The notes under the pieces: model-generated
What the model saw: the letters and a program-made list of their open reading frames with translations, nothing else
The model's database searches: none
Told to the model about the DNA's origin: nothing
Position numbers and translations under genes: made by a program
Origin: Oceanicaulis sp.
Lineage (GTDB): Bacteria; Pseudomonadota; Alphaproteobacteria; Caulobacterales; Maricaulaceae
Direction of reading: 5' to 3'
Length of the DNA stretch: 36,572 nucleotides
NCBI GenBank assembly: GCA_022565365.1
Contig: JAIUMW010000006.1
Location: 1-36,572, forward strand
In this document: one piece after another, positions 9,533 to 18,283 of the stretch
Position numbering within the stretch: the stretch's first letter is position 1
Layout of the letters: the number at the start of each line of letters is the position of its first letter

Positions 9533-9581
9533 GAACGTAGGCGGAACATCGCCCTTTGTCAAGGATGTTCCTTTAATGTTC
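9533..9581 (-). promoter_or_regulatory. SOS promoter with two LexA boxes
   Basis: On the minus strand, TTGACA (9562-9557) is followed after 17 nt by TACGTT (9539-9534). Two perfect GTTC-N7-GTTC boxes, the alphaproteobacterial LexA operator, flank or overlap it. One is GTTCCGCCTACGTTC (minus strand, 9547-9533), covering the spacer and -10. The other is GTTCCTTTAATGTTC (plus strand, 9567-9581), ending 5 bp upstream of the -35. Predicted transcription starts near 9527 and runs into the 96-residue gene. Confidence 0.8.
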
Positions 9582-9616
9582 CGTTTGCGCGTTTCCGGGT
9601 GCGTCGCCGGAGCGCC

Positions 9617-10087
9617 CTACCAGGCGCCGGTATTGTCCATGCTGGCCCAGGGCTCGGCAGGGTCCAGCGGCTCGCCACGCTGCAGGAGCTCGATGGAGAT
9701 GGCGTCGGGGCTGCGCACAAAGGCCATATGCCCGTCGCGCGGCGGGCGGCTGATCACATAGCCGAGACTCTGCAGCCGGGCGCACAGGGCGTAAATATCG
9801 GCCACGCGAAAGGCGAGATGGCCGAAATTGCGCCCGCCCTCATAGTCCTCGGGGTCCCAGTTATGGGTCAGCTCGATCATCGGCAGGCCAGCGGGCAGCG
9901 GGCCCTCGGCCGGATCGATGGGTCCGGCCCGGGCGATATCGTCCGCCGCGGCCAGGAAGATCAGGGTGAAACGTCCGGTCTTGCTCTCCTTGCGGCGCAC
10001 TTCCTTCAGGCCGAGCCCGTCGCAATAGAAGCGCAGCGACGCATCCACATCGCGAATGCGCACCATGGCGTGCAGATATTCCATCAT
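9617..10087 (-). CDS. gloA: Lactoylglutathione lyase (glyoxalase I), VOC family
   Basis: The 156-residue protein converts the methylglyoxal-glutathione hemithioacetal to S-lactoylglutathione. It has the two-module VOC fold: module 1 starts YLHAMVRIRDVDASLRFYCDGLGL, module 2 starts FGHLAFRVADIYALCARLQSLGY. The four metal ligands are placed as in E. coli GloA: H6, E72 (IELTHNW), H90 and E133 (SIELLQRG). Compared with the E. coli enzyme there is an insertion of roughly 16 residues before the first Glu ligand (about residues 50-66). AAGGAGA precedes the tandem ATG codons at 10087 and 10084. It starts 17 bp downstream of a membrane protein gene, probably as one transcript. Confidence 0.9.
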   Translation of the reverse strand: MMEYLHAMVRIRDVDASLRFYCDGLGLKEVRRKESKTGRFTLIFLAAADDIARAGPIDPAEGPLPAGLPMIELTHNWDPEDYEGGRNFGHLAFRVADIYALCARLQSLGYVISRPPRDGHMAFVRSPDAISIELLQRGEPLDPAEPWASMDNTGAW

Positions 10088-10104
10088 CGCTCTCCTTGCC
10101 GGGT

Positions 10105-10722
10105 TTACGGCCGTATCCGCGCCTGAACGGCCGGCGTATCGTCGGTGTTTGCGCCGCCGTCCTCGCCGTCGCTACCGTCTTCATAACCATCAGGCCGCGC
10201 GCGCCGCGCCCATTTGGGCCGGCGCCGCCAGGTGGTTTCTTCGGGAATGGGTTCGCCCCGCGCCCGGGCCAGCGCATGGGTCCAGGGTTCCGGCGCCCGG
10301 CGCCAATAGGCGCGCGCCACGAGCCCGGCGATCACCGCCAGAATGGCGATAGCCCCGAAGAACAGCGAGAACTGATAGACATAGCCGATGGGCCCGCCCC
10401 ATTCGGGCGCCCCGACCGACCGCCAGATCAGCTCATAGGCCGAGCCCGCGATGGTCAGAGCCACGGGCGTCACCACCAGGGCCGCGCCCGCTGCAATTGC
10501 GGCATAGAGCGCCCAGCGCGGCTGGAAGCTGGTGACATACAGCGATGTGAAATCGGCTTCGCTGAGGCCCGCCACGCTGCCCGGCTTGTCGCGCAGGCGC
10601 TCGGCGTATTCGGCGCGGGCGTCAGCGCTCAGCGCGCGCACGGCCAGACCCCAGCGGATGAGGCAGACAAGCACAAAGACCGCAATGGCGGCGGCGATGA
10701 CGAGGAGGCCGGAATTGATCAT
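10105..10722 (-). CDS. Inner-membrane protein of unknown function
   Basis: The 205-residue product is not recognised. Three hydrophobic segments are visible at about residues 5-25, 72-95 and 117-140, with a charged region between the first two (ADARAEYAERLRDKPGSVAGLSEADF). A long Arg-rich then Asp/Gly-rich C-terminal tail of about 60 residues follows (RRRPKWARRARPDG, EDGSDGEDGG) and is probably cytoplasmic. No catalytic motif is seen. It lies 17 bp upstream of gloA and 10 bp downstream of the ada-like gene on the same strand, so it is likely part of that operon. Confidence 0.7.
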   Translation of the reverse strand: MINSGLLVIAAAIAVFVLVCLIRWGLAVRALSADARAEYAERLRDKPGSVAGLSEADFTSLYVTSFQPRWALYAAIAAGAALVVTPVALTIAGSAYELIWRSVGAPEWGGPIGYVYQFSLFFGAIAILAVIAGLVARAYWRRAPEPWTHALARARGEPIPEETTWRRRPKWARRARPDGYEDGSDGEDGGANTDDTPAVQARIRP

Positions 10723-10732
10723 AAGAGGCTAT

Positions 10733-11611
10733 TTAGCGTCTTGCGGCTTCATAGGCGAGCATGGCGCGCTTTCGCTCAATACCCCAGTGATAGCCGGTCA
10801 GCCGCCCGTCGCCCGCCAGCACGCGGTGACACGGGATCAGCCAGCTCACAGGGTTCGCCCCCACCGCCGCGCCCACGGCCCGGCTGGCGCGGTCGCTGCA
10901 TACCTCGCGCGCAATATCGCCATAGCTCACCGTGCAGCCCGGCGGAATGCGCAGGAGGGCGCGCCAGACCTGACGGCGCCAGGGCGTGCCATAGAGCGCC
11001 AGAGGCAGGGCCGCCTCGCCGGCGCGCGCATCGAAAATCCGCCCCGCCCAGTCTGCGGCCAGCGCGTCGTCTCGCTCGAACCGCGCGCCGGGATAGCGCG
11101 CCGTCAGATCGGCAAGCGCGTCATCGGTTCTGTCTGGCGCCGCGAAGGCCAGCGCCGAGAGGCCGCGCGGCGCGATGAGAAACACGCCTGTCCCGAACGG
11201 CGTCAGCGCCTCGCCCCAGCGAAAATCGATGCCGGTCCCGCCCGCTTTCGCCTCGCCCGGTGTCACGGCTTCCTCGGCGATGAACACGTCATGCAGGCGC
11301 GAGGGACCGGACAGGCCGGTCTCAAGCGCCGCGTCCAGCACGCTCGCCCCGTCCACCAGCAGGCGCCGGGCGCTGGCATGGGTCAGCGCCTGGACAAAGC
11401 GTTTGGGGCTCGCCCCGGTCCAGCGGGTGAAGACGCGCTGGAAATGGCTGGGCGACAGGCCGGCCGCCGCGGCGGCGGCGTTCAGGTCGGGCTGGTCGCG
11501 CCAGTGGGCGCTCAGGAAATCCAGCGCGGCGACAATGCGCGGATAATCGCGGGCGCGCTCGTCCAGCGGGGCGGGGGCGTCTGCGCGGGAGAGGGCTTGG
11601 GAATCGCTCAT
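10733..11611 (-). CDS. ada: AraC-type regulator fused to O6-methylguanine-DNA methyltransferase (Ada-like)
   Basis: The protein of about 292 residues combines an AraC-type DNA-binding half (AAAAAGLSPSHFQRVFTRW, TGASPKRFVQALTHASARRLL) with a methyltransferase half. The latter carries GTPWRRQVWRALLRIPPG, YGDIAREV, RAVGAAVGANPVSWLIPCHRVLAGDG and the alkyl-accepting Cys261 in PCHR. It repairs O6-alkylguanine by irreversible transfer to that Cys. The N-terminal zinc/Cys domain of E. coli Ada, which accepts methyl from phosphotriesters and switches on transcription, is absent. The ATG at 11611 is used; an in-frame GTG at 11647 would overlap the upstream gene by 20 bp. Neither has a clear ribosome site. 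Confidence 0.9.
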   Translation of the reverse strand: MSDSQALSRADAPAPLDERARDYPRIVAALDFLSAHWRDQPDLNAAAAAAGLSPSHFQRVFTRWTGASPKRFVQALTHASARRLLVDGASVLDAALETGLSGPSRLHDVFIAEEAVTPGEAKAGGTGIDFRWGEALTPFGTGVFLIAPRGLSALAFAAPDRTDDALADLTARYPGARFERDDALAADWAGRIFDARAGEAALPLALYGTPWRRQVWRALLRIPPGCTVSYGDIAREVCSDRASRAVGAAVGANPVSWLIPCHRVLAGDGRLTGYHWGIERKRAMLAYEAARR

Positions 11612-11627
11612 GGCGGCAAACTGCCCG

Positions 11628-12200
11628 TCAGGCGAGGGCGCCGCCACCTGATTCTTGCGCGGATGGACCGGCGTCAGACCGCCGCGCTTTATCCAGCGCC
11701 TCCCCCACGGCGGCGGCGAGGCTTTCGCGCTCTTTGGGCGACAGCATCGCCCCGATGATCAGCGTCTTGCCCATGGCGGTCAGCTGGGCCTGCACATCGG
11801 GTTCGCCCGTCCCGGCCAGCGCGACGCGCGTCCAGGCGCTGGGCAGGCGGAACCAGGTCTGATGGCCGGTGGGATAGCGCCGCCCGACGCGGATTTCACG
11901 GCGCGTGATCTCGATGGTCTCCAGCCGCCGCCCGTCCCGGTAGGAGATGCGGAAGGCCAGCCAGACCAGCAGCACGTCCAGCCCGAAAAAGCCCAGCACC
12001 GGCCAGGCGCCCGCCATCATGAAGGCGATCCCGGCGGTGAAGCTGACCAGCGCAATGGCGCCCATCAGCACATAGAAGCCGGTATTGGGCAAAGAGCGGT
12101 TGGGCCGCACCTCGGCGTTGAACACAACAGGATCGTCACCGGCCAAGGGCGGCGGTGCGGCCTCGGCAGGCCAGGTTTCGTACATCGGGCGGCGTTCCAT
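11628..12200 (-). CDS. DUF2244 family membrane protein
   Basis: The product (about 190 residues) carries the DUF2244 signature: VVFNAEVRPNRSLPNTGFYVLM, two closely spaced membrane segments (GAIALVSFTAGIAFMMAGAW and GFFGLDVLLVWLAF) and ISYRDGRRLETIEITRREI. A soluble C-terminal domain of about 90 residues follows. The molecular role of the family is unknown; it is common in alphaproteobacteria. ATG at 12200 or 12185 are both possible; neither has a strong ribosome site, and 12185 has a GGAA about 11 nt upstream. The ada-like gene follows after 16 bp. The stretch of about 200 bp to lolA on the other strand must contain the divergent promoters. Confidence 0.8.
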   Translation of the reverse strand: MERRPMYETWPAEAAPPPLAGDDPVVFNAEVRPNRSLPNTGFYVLMGAIALVSFTAGIAFMMAGAWPVLGFFGLDVLLVWLAFRISYRDGRRLETIEITRREIRVGRRYPTGHQTWFRLPSAWTRVALAGTGEPDVQAQLTAMGKTLIIGAMLSPKERESLAAAVGEALDKARRSDAGPSAQESGGGALA

Positions 12201-12407
12201 GGCGGAATAAGATAGCGCGCCGGGCCGGTCACGCACAGAGCCTGCGGCGGGACGCCTCAGGGCGCATGCCTGCAGCTGCATCCTGCATGCAATATGAATG
12301 CGCACGCCTTTCTCGCGCCAAAATCAGGGATGAAACTTGGTTCCATGGCGGACGGGAACAGTCTATCGCAACCCGGCCGCGTCCCGCTCCAGATCAGGCA
12401 AGATGCC

Positions 12408-13160
12408 ATGACCCTGTCCGCCCTAATGACCGCCTCCGCCCTCAGCGCCGCCGCTTTGGTGATCGGCGCGCCAGTGGACGCGCCGCGCGCCGAGTTCGCG
12501 TCGTATGTCTATACCGCCGAGCCCGACCCGTCGGCGGACGCGATCGTGCCCCTGCCGTCGGGCGAGAACGCGGCCGGCGCCGAACAGCGCGCGCAAAGCG
12601 TTGCCCGCGCGGAAGCCTGGTTTGAGGGCCTGACCACCTTGCGCGCACGCTTCGAGCAGATCGCGCCGGACGGCAGCCTGACCACCGGCGACGTGGCGCT
12701 GAGCAAGCCCGGCCGGGCGCGCTTTTCCTATGATGCGCCGACGCCCGTGCTGATGGTGGCGGACGGCTCGACTGTGGCGATTGCCGATTTCGATCTGGAG
12801 ACCATTGACCGCGCGCCCATCGCCTCGACCCCGCTGCGCTATGTGCTGGGCGGCGGTCCGGCCCTGAGCGAAACCGGCGCTGTGACCGATGCCGGTCATA
12901 GCCGCGGCCGGCTTTATGTCTCGCTCACCGATCCCGATGGCGAAACCGATGTGCGTCTGACCCTGGTGTTTGACGATCCCGATCCGGCCCTGCCGGCGGA
13001 CACCTTGCAGCTGGCCGGCTGGTACGCGGTGGATTCCATGGGCGGCCTGACCGAAGTGTTGCTCAGCGATGTGCAGACCGGCATGCGCCTTGAGCCGCGC
13101 CTGTTCGTGCTGGACGACGAGGACGTGATCCCCGACCGCCGCCGCACCCGGCGGCGCTAG
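12408..13160 (+). CDS. lolA: Outer-membrane lipoprotein carrier protein LolA
   Basis: The 250-residue protein looks like LolA, the periplasmic chaperone that takes lipoproteins from LolCDE to the outer membrane. A signal peptide (about residues 1-28, MTLSALMTASALSAAALV, then APVDAPRA) is followed by a low-complexity stretch. The LolA fold then begins at WFEGLTTLRARFEQIAPDGSLTTGDVALSKPGRARFSYDAP, with the typical VADGSTVAIADFDLETIDRAPIASTPLRYVL. The start is the ATG at 12408 because it opens the signal peptide; an open frame 38 codons longer lacks this sense. The stop overlaps that of convergent ubiG by 4 bp. No LolB was seen. Confidence 0.85.
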   Translation: MTLSALMTASALSAAALVIGAPVDAPRAEFASYVYTAEPDPSADAIVPLPSGENAAGAEQRAQSVARAEAWFEGLTTLRARFEQIAPDGSLTTGDVALSKPGRARFSYDAPTPVLMVADGSTVAIADFDLETIDRAPIASTPLRYVLGGGPALSETGAVTDAGHSRGRLYVSLTDPDGETDVRLTLVFDDPDPALPADTLQLAGWYAVDSMGGLTEVLLSDVQTGMRLEPRLFVLDDEDVIPDRRRTRRR

Positions 13161-13918
13161 GGCTTCACCGCCGCCATCAGATAATTCACCCCGGCATCGC
13201 CGGAAATGAAGAAGCGGTCTTTGAGCGGGTTATAGCTCACGCCCACCGGCGTGCGCACGTCCAGCCCTTCGGCTTCCAGCGCGGCGCGGGCCTCGTCGGG
13301 GCGTACCAGCTTGTCAAAGCGGTGCGTGCCGCGCGGCAGCCAGCCCAGCACGTATTCCGCGCCGAAAATCGCCGTGGCGAAGGCGCGCGCGGTGCGGTTG
13401 ATGGTGCCCATGATCATCATCCCGCCCGGCTTCACCAGCCGCGCGCAATCGCGCAGGAAGGCGTCCGGGTCGGCCACATGCTCGACCACTTCCAGATTGA
13501 GCACCACGTCGAACTGGCCCGGTCCGCCCTGTTCCAGCAATTGCTCGGCGACGCCCCAGCGGTAATCGATTTTCAGCCCGGTCTCTTCGGCATGCACCAT
13601 GGCCGTCTTGATATTGGCCTGCGCCGCGTCCACCCCGGTTACGCTTGCGCCCAGCCGCGCCATGGGCTCGCTGACCAGCCCGCCGCCGCAGCCGATATCC
13701 AGCAAGCTCAGGCCCTCCAGCGGCGTCGCGCCGCTGCGCCCGTAATGGGCGCTGAGCTGCTCGCGAATCCAGGTCAGGCGCGCCGGATTGAATTTGTGCA
13801 GCGGCGCGAATTTGGAATCCGGATCCCACCATTCTCCGGCGATTTTCGAGAATTTCTCCACCTCATCTGGATCGATGGAGGGCGCTTCAAGACGGTCTGG
13901 GGTGGCGGCCTGGGCCAT
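13157..13918 (-). CDS. ubiG: Ubiquinone biosynthesis O-methyltransferase UbiG
   Basis: The 253-residue class I SAM methyltransferase carries out both O-methylations in ubiquinone synthesis. The N-terminal signature is EVEKFSKIAGEWWDPDSKFAPLHKFNP. The SAM-binding motif I is LLDIGCGGGLVSEPMARLG, followed by VTGVDAAQANI, FDVVLNLEVVEHVADP and LVKPGGMMIMGTINRT. The C-terminus keeps YNPLKDRFFISGDAGVNYLMAA. Length is near the family norm (about 240-250). It converges on lolA and is divergent from lysC; the ubiG/lysC pairing is, to my knowledge, common in this class. Confidence 0.97.
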   Translation of the reverse strand: MAQAATPDRLEAPSIDPDEVEKFSKIAGEWWDPDSKFAPLHKFNPARLTWIREQLSAHYGRSGATPLEGLSLLDIGCGGGLVSEPMARLGASVTGVDAAQANIKTAMVHAEETGLKIDYRWGVAEQLLEQGGPGQFDVVLNLEVVEHVADPDAFLRDCARLVKPGGMMIMGTINRTARAFATAIFGAEYVLGWLPRGTHRFDKLVRPDEARAALEAEGLDVRTPVGVSYNPLKDRFFISGDAGVNYLMAAVKP

Positions 13919-14061
13919 GGGTGACTCCGGTGCGGCGTTGGCGCGCGCGGGGCGCTTACGTATAGGTGTCGCAATATGGGCGCTCGCGCGCCCGGAATCG
14001 AGCCGGGTGCGCGGTTACGTCCCGGTCCGGCGCCAGGGATGGGTAACGGGCGGGAGCAGGC

Positions 14062-15282
14062 ATGACGCGTCTGGTAGTCAAATTCGGCGGCACCTCCATG
14101 GGCGGGCCTGAGCGCATCGCCCATTCAGCCTCCATCGTCGCCCATGAAGCCGCAAATGGGCGCCAGCTCGCCGTGGTGGTCTCGGCCATGGCCGGGGAGA
14201 CTGACCGGCTGCTGGGCCTCGCCGAAGCGCTGGGCGGCGGGCTGGGCGAGGTAGAGACCGATACGGTGCTGGGCGCTGGCGAGCAGGCCAGCGCGGCGCT
14301 GATGGCGCTGGCGCTGAAAGCCCGGGGGCTGCAAGCCGACGCGGTGATGGGCTGGAGCCTGCCGATCCTGGTGGCCGGCCCGCCGGGCGCCGCACGCATC
14401 ACCGCCATCGACGGCGCGGCGCTGGACGCCATGATGACCGCCGGGATCATCCCGGTGGTGGCGGGCTATCAGGGCCTCGACGTCAATGGACGCCTGGCCA
14501 CGCTGGGAAGGGGCGGGACGGACCTGACCGCCGTGGCCGTCGCCGCTGCTGTGGGGGCTGAATGCGACATCTACCCCGATGTGGACGGGGTGTTCACCAC
14601 CGATCCGCGCATTGCGCCCGACGCGGCGCGGGTGGAGCGCATCAGCCATGACGCCATGCTGGAGCTGGCGGCCATGGGCGCCAAGGTGCTGCAGACCCGC
14701 TCTGTGGAATACGCCAAGGCCAAGGCGGTGACCCTGCGGGTGAAATCGAGCTTCCTCGCCCCCGGCGCCAGCGCCGGCACCGAAGTGGTTGAGGAGGCGC
14801 GCCTGGCCGAACGGCGCATCGTGTCGGGCGTGGCCTATGTGCGCGATCAGGCGCGCCTGTCGCTGCATGGCGCCCCCGGCGCGGAGGCGGCTGAAGCCCT
14901 GTTCGCCGCCTTCGCCGAGGCCGATGTGGCCGTGGACATGATTGTTCAGGCCCGCGCCCGCGCCGGCGGGGCGGTGGTGGAATGTTCGGTCAGCGGACGT
15001 GACCTGCCGCGCGCCCTGGCGCTGGCCGAAGGGCTGGCGGCGCGCTTTGACGGGCTGGACATCCGCTCGGAAACCGGGCTTGCCAAGGTGTCGGTGGTGG
15101 GCACGGGGCTGCGCGGCCGGGCCGATGTGGCGCGCACGCTCTATGGCGTGCTGGCGCGCGAGGGGGTGAGCGTGCGCATGGCCGCCACCAGCGAGATCAA
15201 GATCTCCGCCCTGGTTGACGGCGATCTGGTGGAGCGGGCGGTGCGCGCGCTGCACGGCGCCTACGGTCTGGCGCGCGGATGA
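14062..15282 (+). CDS. lysC: Aspartokinase
   Basis: The 406-residue enzyme phosphorylates aspartate, the first step to lysine, threonine, methionine and diaminopimelate. The kinase domain starts [15 protein letters not shown] and includes [14 protein letters not shown], the catalytic region [37 protein letters not shown], and [20 protein letters not shown]. Two ACT domains follow (from about residue 265), the last reading [20 protein letters not shown] and [16 protein letters not shown]. The allosteric arrangement is that of lysine/threonine-sensitive alpha-beta type aspartokinases. GGGAG lies 8-12 nt before the ATG. In many alphaproteobacteria ptsP follows; here cobT does. Confidence 0.97.
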   Translation: MTRLVVKFGGTSMGGPERIAHSASIVAHEAANGRQLAVVVSAMAGETDRLLGLAEALGGGLGEVETDTVLGAGEQASAALMALALKARGLQADAVMGWSLPILVAGPPGAARITAIDGAALDAMMTAGIIPVVAGYQGLDVNGRLATLGRGGTDLTAVAVAAAVGAECDIYPDVDGVFTTDPRIAPDAARVERISHDAMLELAAMGAKVLQTRSVEYAKAKAVTLRVKSSFLAPGASAGTEVVEEARLAERRIVSGVAYVRDQARLSLHGAPGAEAAEALFAAFAEADVAVDMIVQARARAGGAVVECSVSGRDLPRALALAEGLAARFDGLDIRSETGLAKVSVVGTGLRGRADVARTLYGVLAREGVSVRMAATSEIKISALVDGDLVERAVRALHGAYGLARG

Positions 15283-15340
15283 TGCGCTGCGGCGCCGCGC
15301 CGGGTTCGCAAGCGCGCGCGCGGGCGCTAAGGGTGTCGTC

Positions 15341-17212
15341 ATGAGCGAAGACAGTCCCGCCGAAACCTTCCGCCGCGCCCTCAGCGCCGCCACGCGCGCC
15401 CTGTCCGGGGCGCGTGAGCTGGAGGTGAAATTCGGCGGCGACAAGGATGTCCTGACCAAGGGCCGGGTGCATCTGCCCAACCCGCCCGAGGCCCTGACCC
15501 CGCAAGACGCCGCCCGGCTGCGCGGCAAGGCGGATGCGCTGGCGCTGAGGCTGGCGCTGCATGACACGGCGCGCCACCAGCAGACGGCGCCGCCGGGCGC
15601 GCGGGCGCGGCGCATTCATGACGCCGCCGAGCAGGCCCGGGTGGAGGCGCTGGGCGCGCGCGACATGCGCGGCGTGGCGGGCAATCTGGATGCCGCCCTG
15701 ATCGAACGCTGCCGGCGCGAGGGCTGGAACCAGGCCGAAGACCGTCAGAGCGCGCCGCTGGCCGACGCCGTGTCCATGCTGGTGCGCGAGCGCATTACCG
15801 GGCGCCCCGCCCCGGCGGAGCCACGCGGCCTGAGGCAGGGCGGGCGCGAGGATGGGGCGGCGGCGGCAGGCGGCGCGCTGGACGCGCTTGCCGAAAGCGC
15901 CGGGGACCAGACACGCTTTGCCGAGGCGCTGCGCCAGGTCCTGCGCGATCTCGATCTGACCGATGAACTGGGTGAAGAGGCCGACGAGGACGAGGACAAC
16001 GAGACCGACGACGATTCCGGCGTCGAGCAGGACCCCCAGTCCGGCGAGGATGAGGGCGACAGCGACCCTGACAGCGGCGAGGCCGACCAGCCTGAAGATG
16101 CGCGCGGCACGGCGTCGGACAGTGATGAAATTGACTACGCCCAGGACAGCCAGACCCGCATCGAGGCCGATGACGAGCCCGGCGAGGCGCAACACGCCTC
16201 CCGGCCCAACTGGGTCCAGCCCAAGGGCGATGATCCCAACGCCTACAAGGTGTTCACCCGCGCCTTTGACGAGGTGATTCACGCGTCTGATCTGTGCGAT
16301 GGCGAGGAGCTCACGCGCCTGCGCCGTAATCTCGATCAGCATCTCAAGGGCCTTGAAGCGGCGGTAGGCCGTCTGGCCAACCGGCTGCAGCGCAAGCTGA
16401 TGGCCAAGCAGCAGCGTTCCTGGGCGTTTGATCAGGAAGAGGGCGTGCTGGACCCGGCGCGCCTGCCGCGCATCATCATGGACCCCATGCAGCCTCTTTC
16501 CTTCAAGCAGGAACAGGAGATGGCCTTCCGCGATACGGTGGTCACCCTGCTTCTGGACAATTCAGGCTCCATGCGTGGCCGGCCCATCCTGGGGGCGGCG
16601 GCCTGCGCCGACATTCTGGCGCGCACGCTGGAGCGTTGCGGGGTGAAGACCGAGATTCTGGGCTTCACCACCAAGGCCTGGAAGGGCGGCCGCTCCAAGG
16701 AGGACTGGCTGGCCAAGGGCAAGCCGCCCCATCCCGGCCGGCTCAATGATCTGCGCCACATCATTTACAAAAGCGCCGACGCGCCCTGGCGCCGGGCGCG
16801 GCCCAATCTGGGCCTGATGCTGCGCGATGGCTTGCTGAAAGAGAATATCGACGGCGAGGCCGTGCTGTGGGCGCACTCACGCCTGCTGACGCGGCCCGAA
16901 CAGCGGCGCATCCTGATGGTCATCTCCGACGGCGCGCCGGTGGATGACGGCACCCAGTCCGCGAACTCGCCGGCCTATCTGGAAAAGCATCTGCGCGAAG
17001 TGATCGAGATGATCGAGACCCGCTCCGACGTAGAGCTTCTGGCCATCGGCATCGGCCATGATGTGACGCGCTATTACCGCAAGGCTGTGACCATTGTGGA
17101 TGTGGACCAGCTGGCCGGGGCCATCACCCACCAGCTCGCCGATCTGTTCGAGCGCGATCCGCGCGCCGCTCGGCCGGGCGCCAGGCGCGCACAGGGCGGC
17201 CGCGGGCGCTGA
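15341..17212 (+). CDS. cobT: Cobaltochelatase-type subunit CobT
   Basis: The 623-residue protein matches CobT, which with the AAA+ CobS activates CobN to insert cobalt in aerobic cobalamin synthesis. The N-terminus ([25 protein letters not shown]) is family-typical. A very acidic linker occupies roughly residues 207-275. The C-terminal von Willebrand A domain has the MIDAS motif DNSGS (residues 406-410, in [15 protein letters not shown]), plus [17 protein letters not shown] near the end. The ATG at 15341 is chosen because the longer open frame overlaps lysC. No cobS, cobN or other cobalamin gene is in the window; CobT homologues are often kept by relatives that lack the pathway, so a cobalt role is not certain. 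Confidence 0.92.
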   Translation: MSEDSPAETFRRALSAATRALSGARELEVKFGGDKDVLTKGRVHLPNPPEALTPQDAARLRGKADALALRLALHDTARHQQTAPPGARARRIHDAAEQARVEALGARDMRGVAGNLDAALIERCRREGWNQAEDRQSAPLADAVSMLVRERITGRPAPAEPRGLRQGGREDGAAAAGGALDALAESAGDQTRFAEALRQVLRDLDLTDELGEEADEDEDNETDDDSGVEQDPQSGEDEGDSDPDSGEADQPEDARGTASDSDEIDYAQDSQTRIEADDEPGEAQHASRPNWVQPKGDDPNAYKVFTRAFDEVIHASDLCDGEELTRLRRNLDQHLKGLEAAVGRLANRLQRKLMAKQQRSWAFDQEEGVLDPARLPRIIMDPMQPLSFKQEQEMAFRDTVVTLLLDNSGSMRGRPILGAAACADILARTLERCGVKTEILGFTTKAWKGGRSKEDWLAKGKPPHPGRLNDLRHIIYKSADAPWRRARPNLGLMLRDGLLKENIDGEAVLWAHSRLLTRPEQRRILMVISDGAPVDDGTQSANSPAYLEKHLREVIEMIETRSDVELLAIGIGHDVTRYYRKAVTIVDVDQLAGAITHQLADLFERDPRAARPGARRAQGGRGR

Positions 17213-17216
17213 CCCC

Positions 17217-18221
17217 TCACAGAGTTTTCAGAAAACCCTCCAGCTCCGCCATGTCGGCGGGCAGGGGTGTTTCGAAGCGGTGGGCCTCGCCGGTCACCGG
17301 ATGCTCGAAACCCAGCACGGCGGCATGCAGCGCCTGGCGTGGGAAGCCGCGGAACACCTTGCCGTCATCGAGCTTGGCCAGCACCCCGCCGCGCCCCTTG
17401 CCATAGAGCGGATCGCCCAGAAGCGGGCAGGCGATATGGGCCATATGCACTCGGATCTGGTGAGTGCGCCCGGTCTCCAGCCGGCACTCCACGCGCGCAG
17501 CCATGGGCGTGCCGACCGAGGCGCCGGGGACCTGACCGTAGACGGTCAGCGTCTCGTAATTGGTGATCGCGTGCGTGCCGGCCTGGCTGTACTCGGGCAG
17601 CACCGCGATCTTCTTGCGGTCATGGTCCGAACGACCGAGCCGCGTCTCGATCCGCCCGGCGCGCGGCTTGGGCGCGCCCCGGATGAACGCGATATAGGCG
17701 CGCTCCACATCATGGGCGGCGAATTGTTCGGACAGGCCCTGATGGGCCTCGTCGCTCTTGGCCGCGACCATTACGCCGGATGTGTCCTTGTCCAGCCGGT
17801 GCACGATCCCCGGGCGCATCACCCCGCCAATGCCCGACAGGGTGCCCGCGCAATGGTGCAACAGGGCGTGAACCAGCGTGCCGCTCCACGCGCCCGCGGC
17901 CGGGTGCACCGTCATGCCCGCCGCCTTGTTGAGGACGATGAGGTGCGCGTCCTCATAGAGAATTTTGAGCTTGATCGCTTCAGGTTCGGGCTCGGCGCGT
18001 TCGGGCTCGGGCACGCTGAGCACGTATTCGCCCTCGCGCACCTTGGCGGAGGCTTCGGTCAGCGCCGCGCCGTCCACCAGCAGCGCGCCGGCCTCGATCA
18101 GCGCCTTGCAGCGCGAGCGTGACAGGTCGGGGCACTGGTCCGCCAGCCAGCGGTCCAGGCGCTCGCCCAGCGCTTCGGGCTCGGGGGACAGGGTGCGGAT
18201 GTCTGGGTGCGCGTCGCTCAT
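17217..18221 (-). CDS. rluD: 23S rRNA pseudouridine synthase, RluA/RluD family
   Basis: The 334-residue protein has an N-terminal S4 RNA-binding domain (LDRWLADQCPDLSRSRCKALIEAGALLVDG) and a RluA-type catalytic domain with GIVHRLDKDTSGVMVAAKS, where D144 is the catalytic Asp. It also has RVECRLETGRTHQIRVHMAHI and HAAVLGFEHPVTGE. It most likely makes pseudouridines 1911/1915/1917 in helix 69 of 23S rRNA, although family members can differ in target. The ATG at 18221 precedes the S4 domain; the longer open frame (to 18323) starts in the intergenic region. It ends 4 bp from the convergent cobT stop. Confidence 0.93.
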   Translation of the reverse strand: MSDAHPDIRTLSPEPEALGERLDRWLADQCPDLSRSRCKALIEAGALLVDGAALTEASAKVREGEYVLSVPEPERAEPEPEAIKLKILYEDAHLIVLNKAAGMTVHPAAGAWSGTLVHALLHHCAGTLSGIGGVMRPGIVHRLDKDTSGVMVAAKSDEAHQGLSEQFAAHDVERAYIAFIRGAPKPRAGRIETRLGRSDHDRKKIAVLPEYSQAGTHAITNYETLTVYGQVPGASVGTPMAARVECRLETGRTHQIRVHMAHIACPLLGDPLYGKGRGGVLAKLDDGKVFRGFPRQALHAAVLGFEHPVTGEAHRFETPLPADMAELEGFLKTL

Positions 18222-18226
18222 AAGCC

Positions 18227-18240
18227 GCCTTGTACAAGGC
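18227..18240. promoter_or_regulatory. Perfect 14-bp palindrome GCCTTGTACAAGGC
   Basis: A perfect 14-bp palindrome lies 5 bp upstream of the rluD start, overlapping its ribosome-binding region, in the space shared with the divergent TonB receptor gene. It could be an operator for a dimeric regulator or simply a small hairpin in the rluD leader. Confidence 0.35.
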
Positions 18241-18283
18241 GCAGAGCGTGGCGAACAGGCCACACCCCACACATTGCTGCACC

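Noticed and set aside
9511-9549. Longer start for the SOS-type small gene
   Set aside because: These codons lie at or upstream of the predicted transcription start and inside the promoter; the AAGGAG fits the ATG at 9510.
13919-14061. Regulatory site between ubiG and lysC
   Set aside because: The 143 bp contain GC-rich short dyads, but no clear promoter, riboswitch or lysine-box pattern could be supported.
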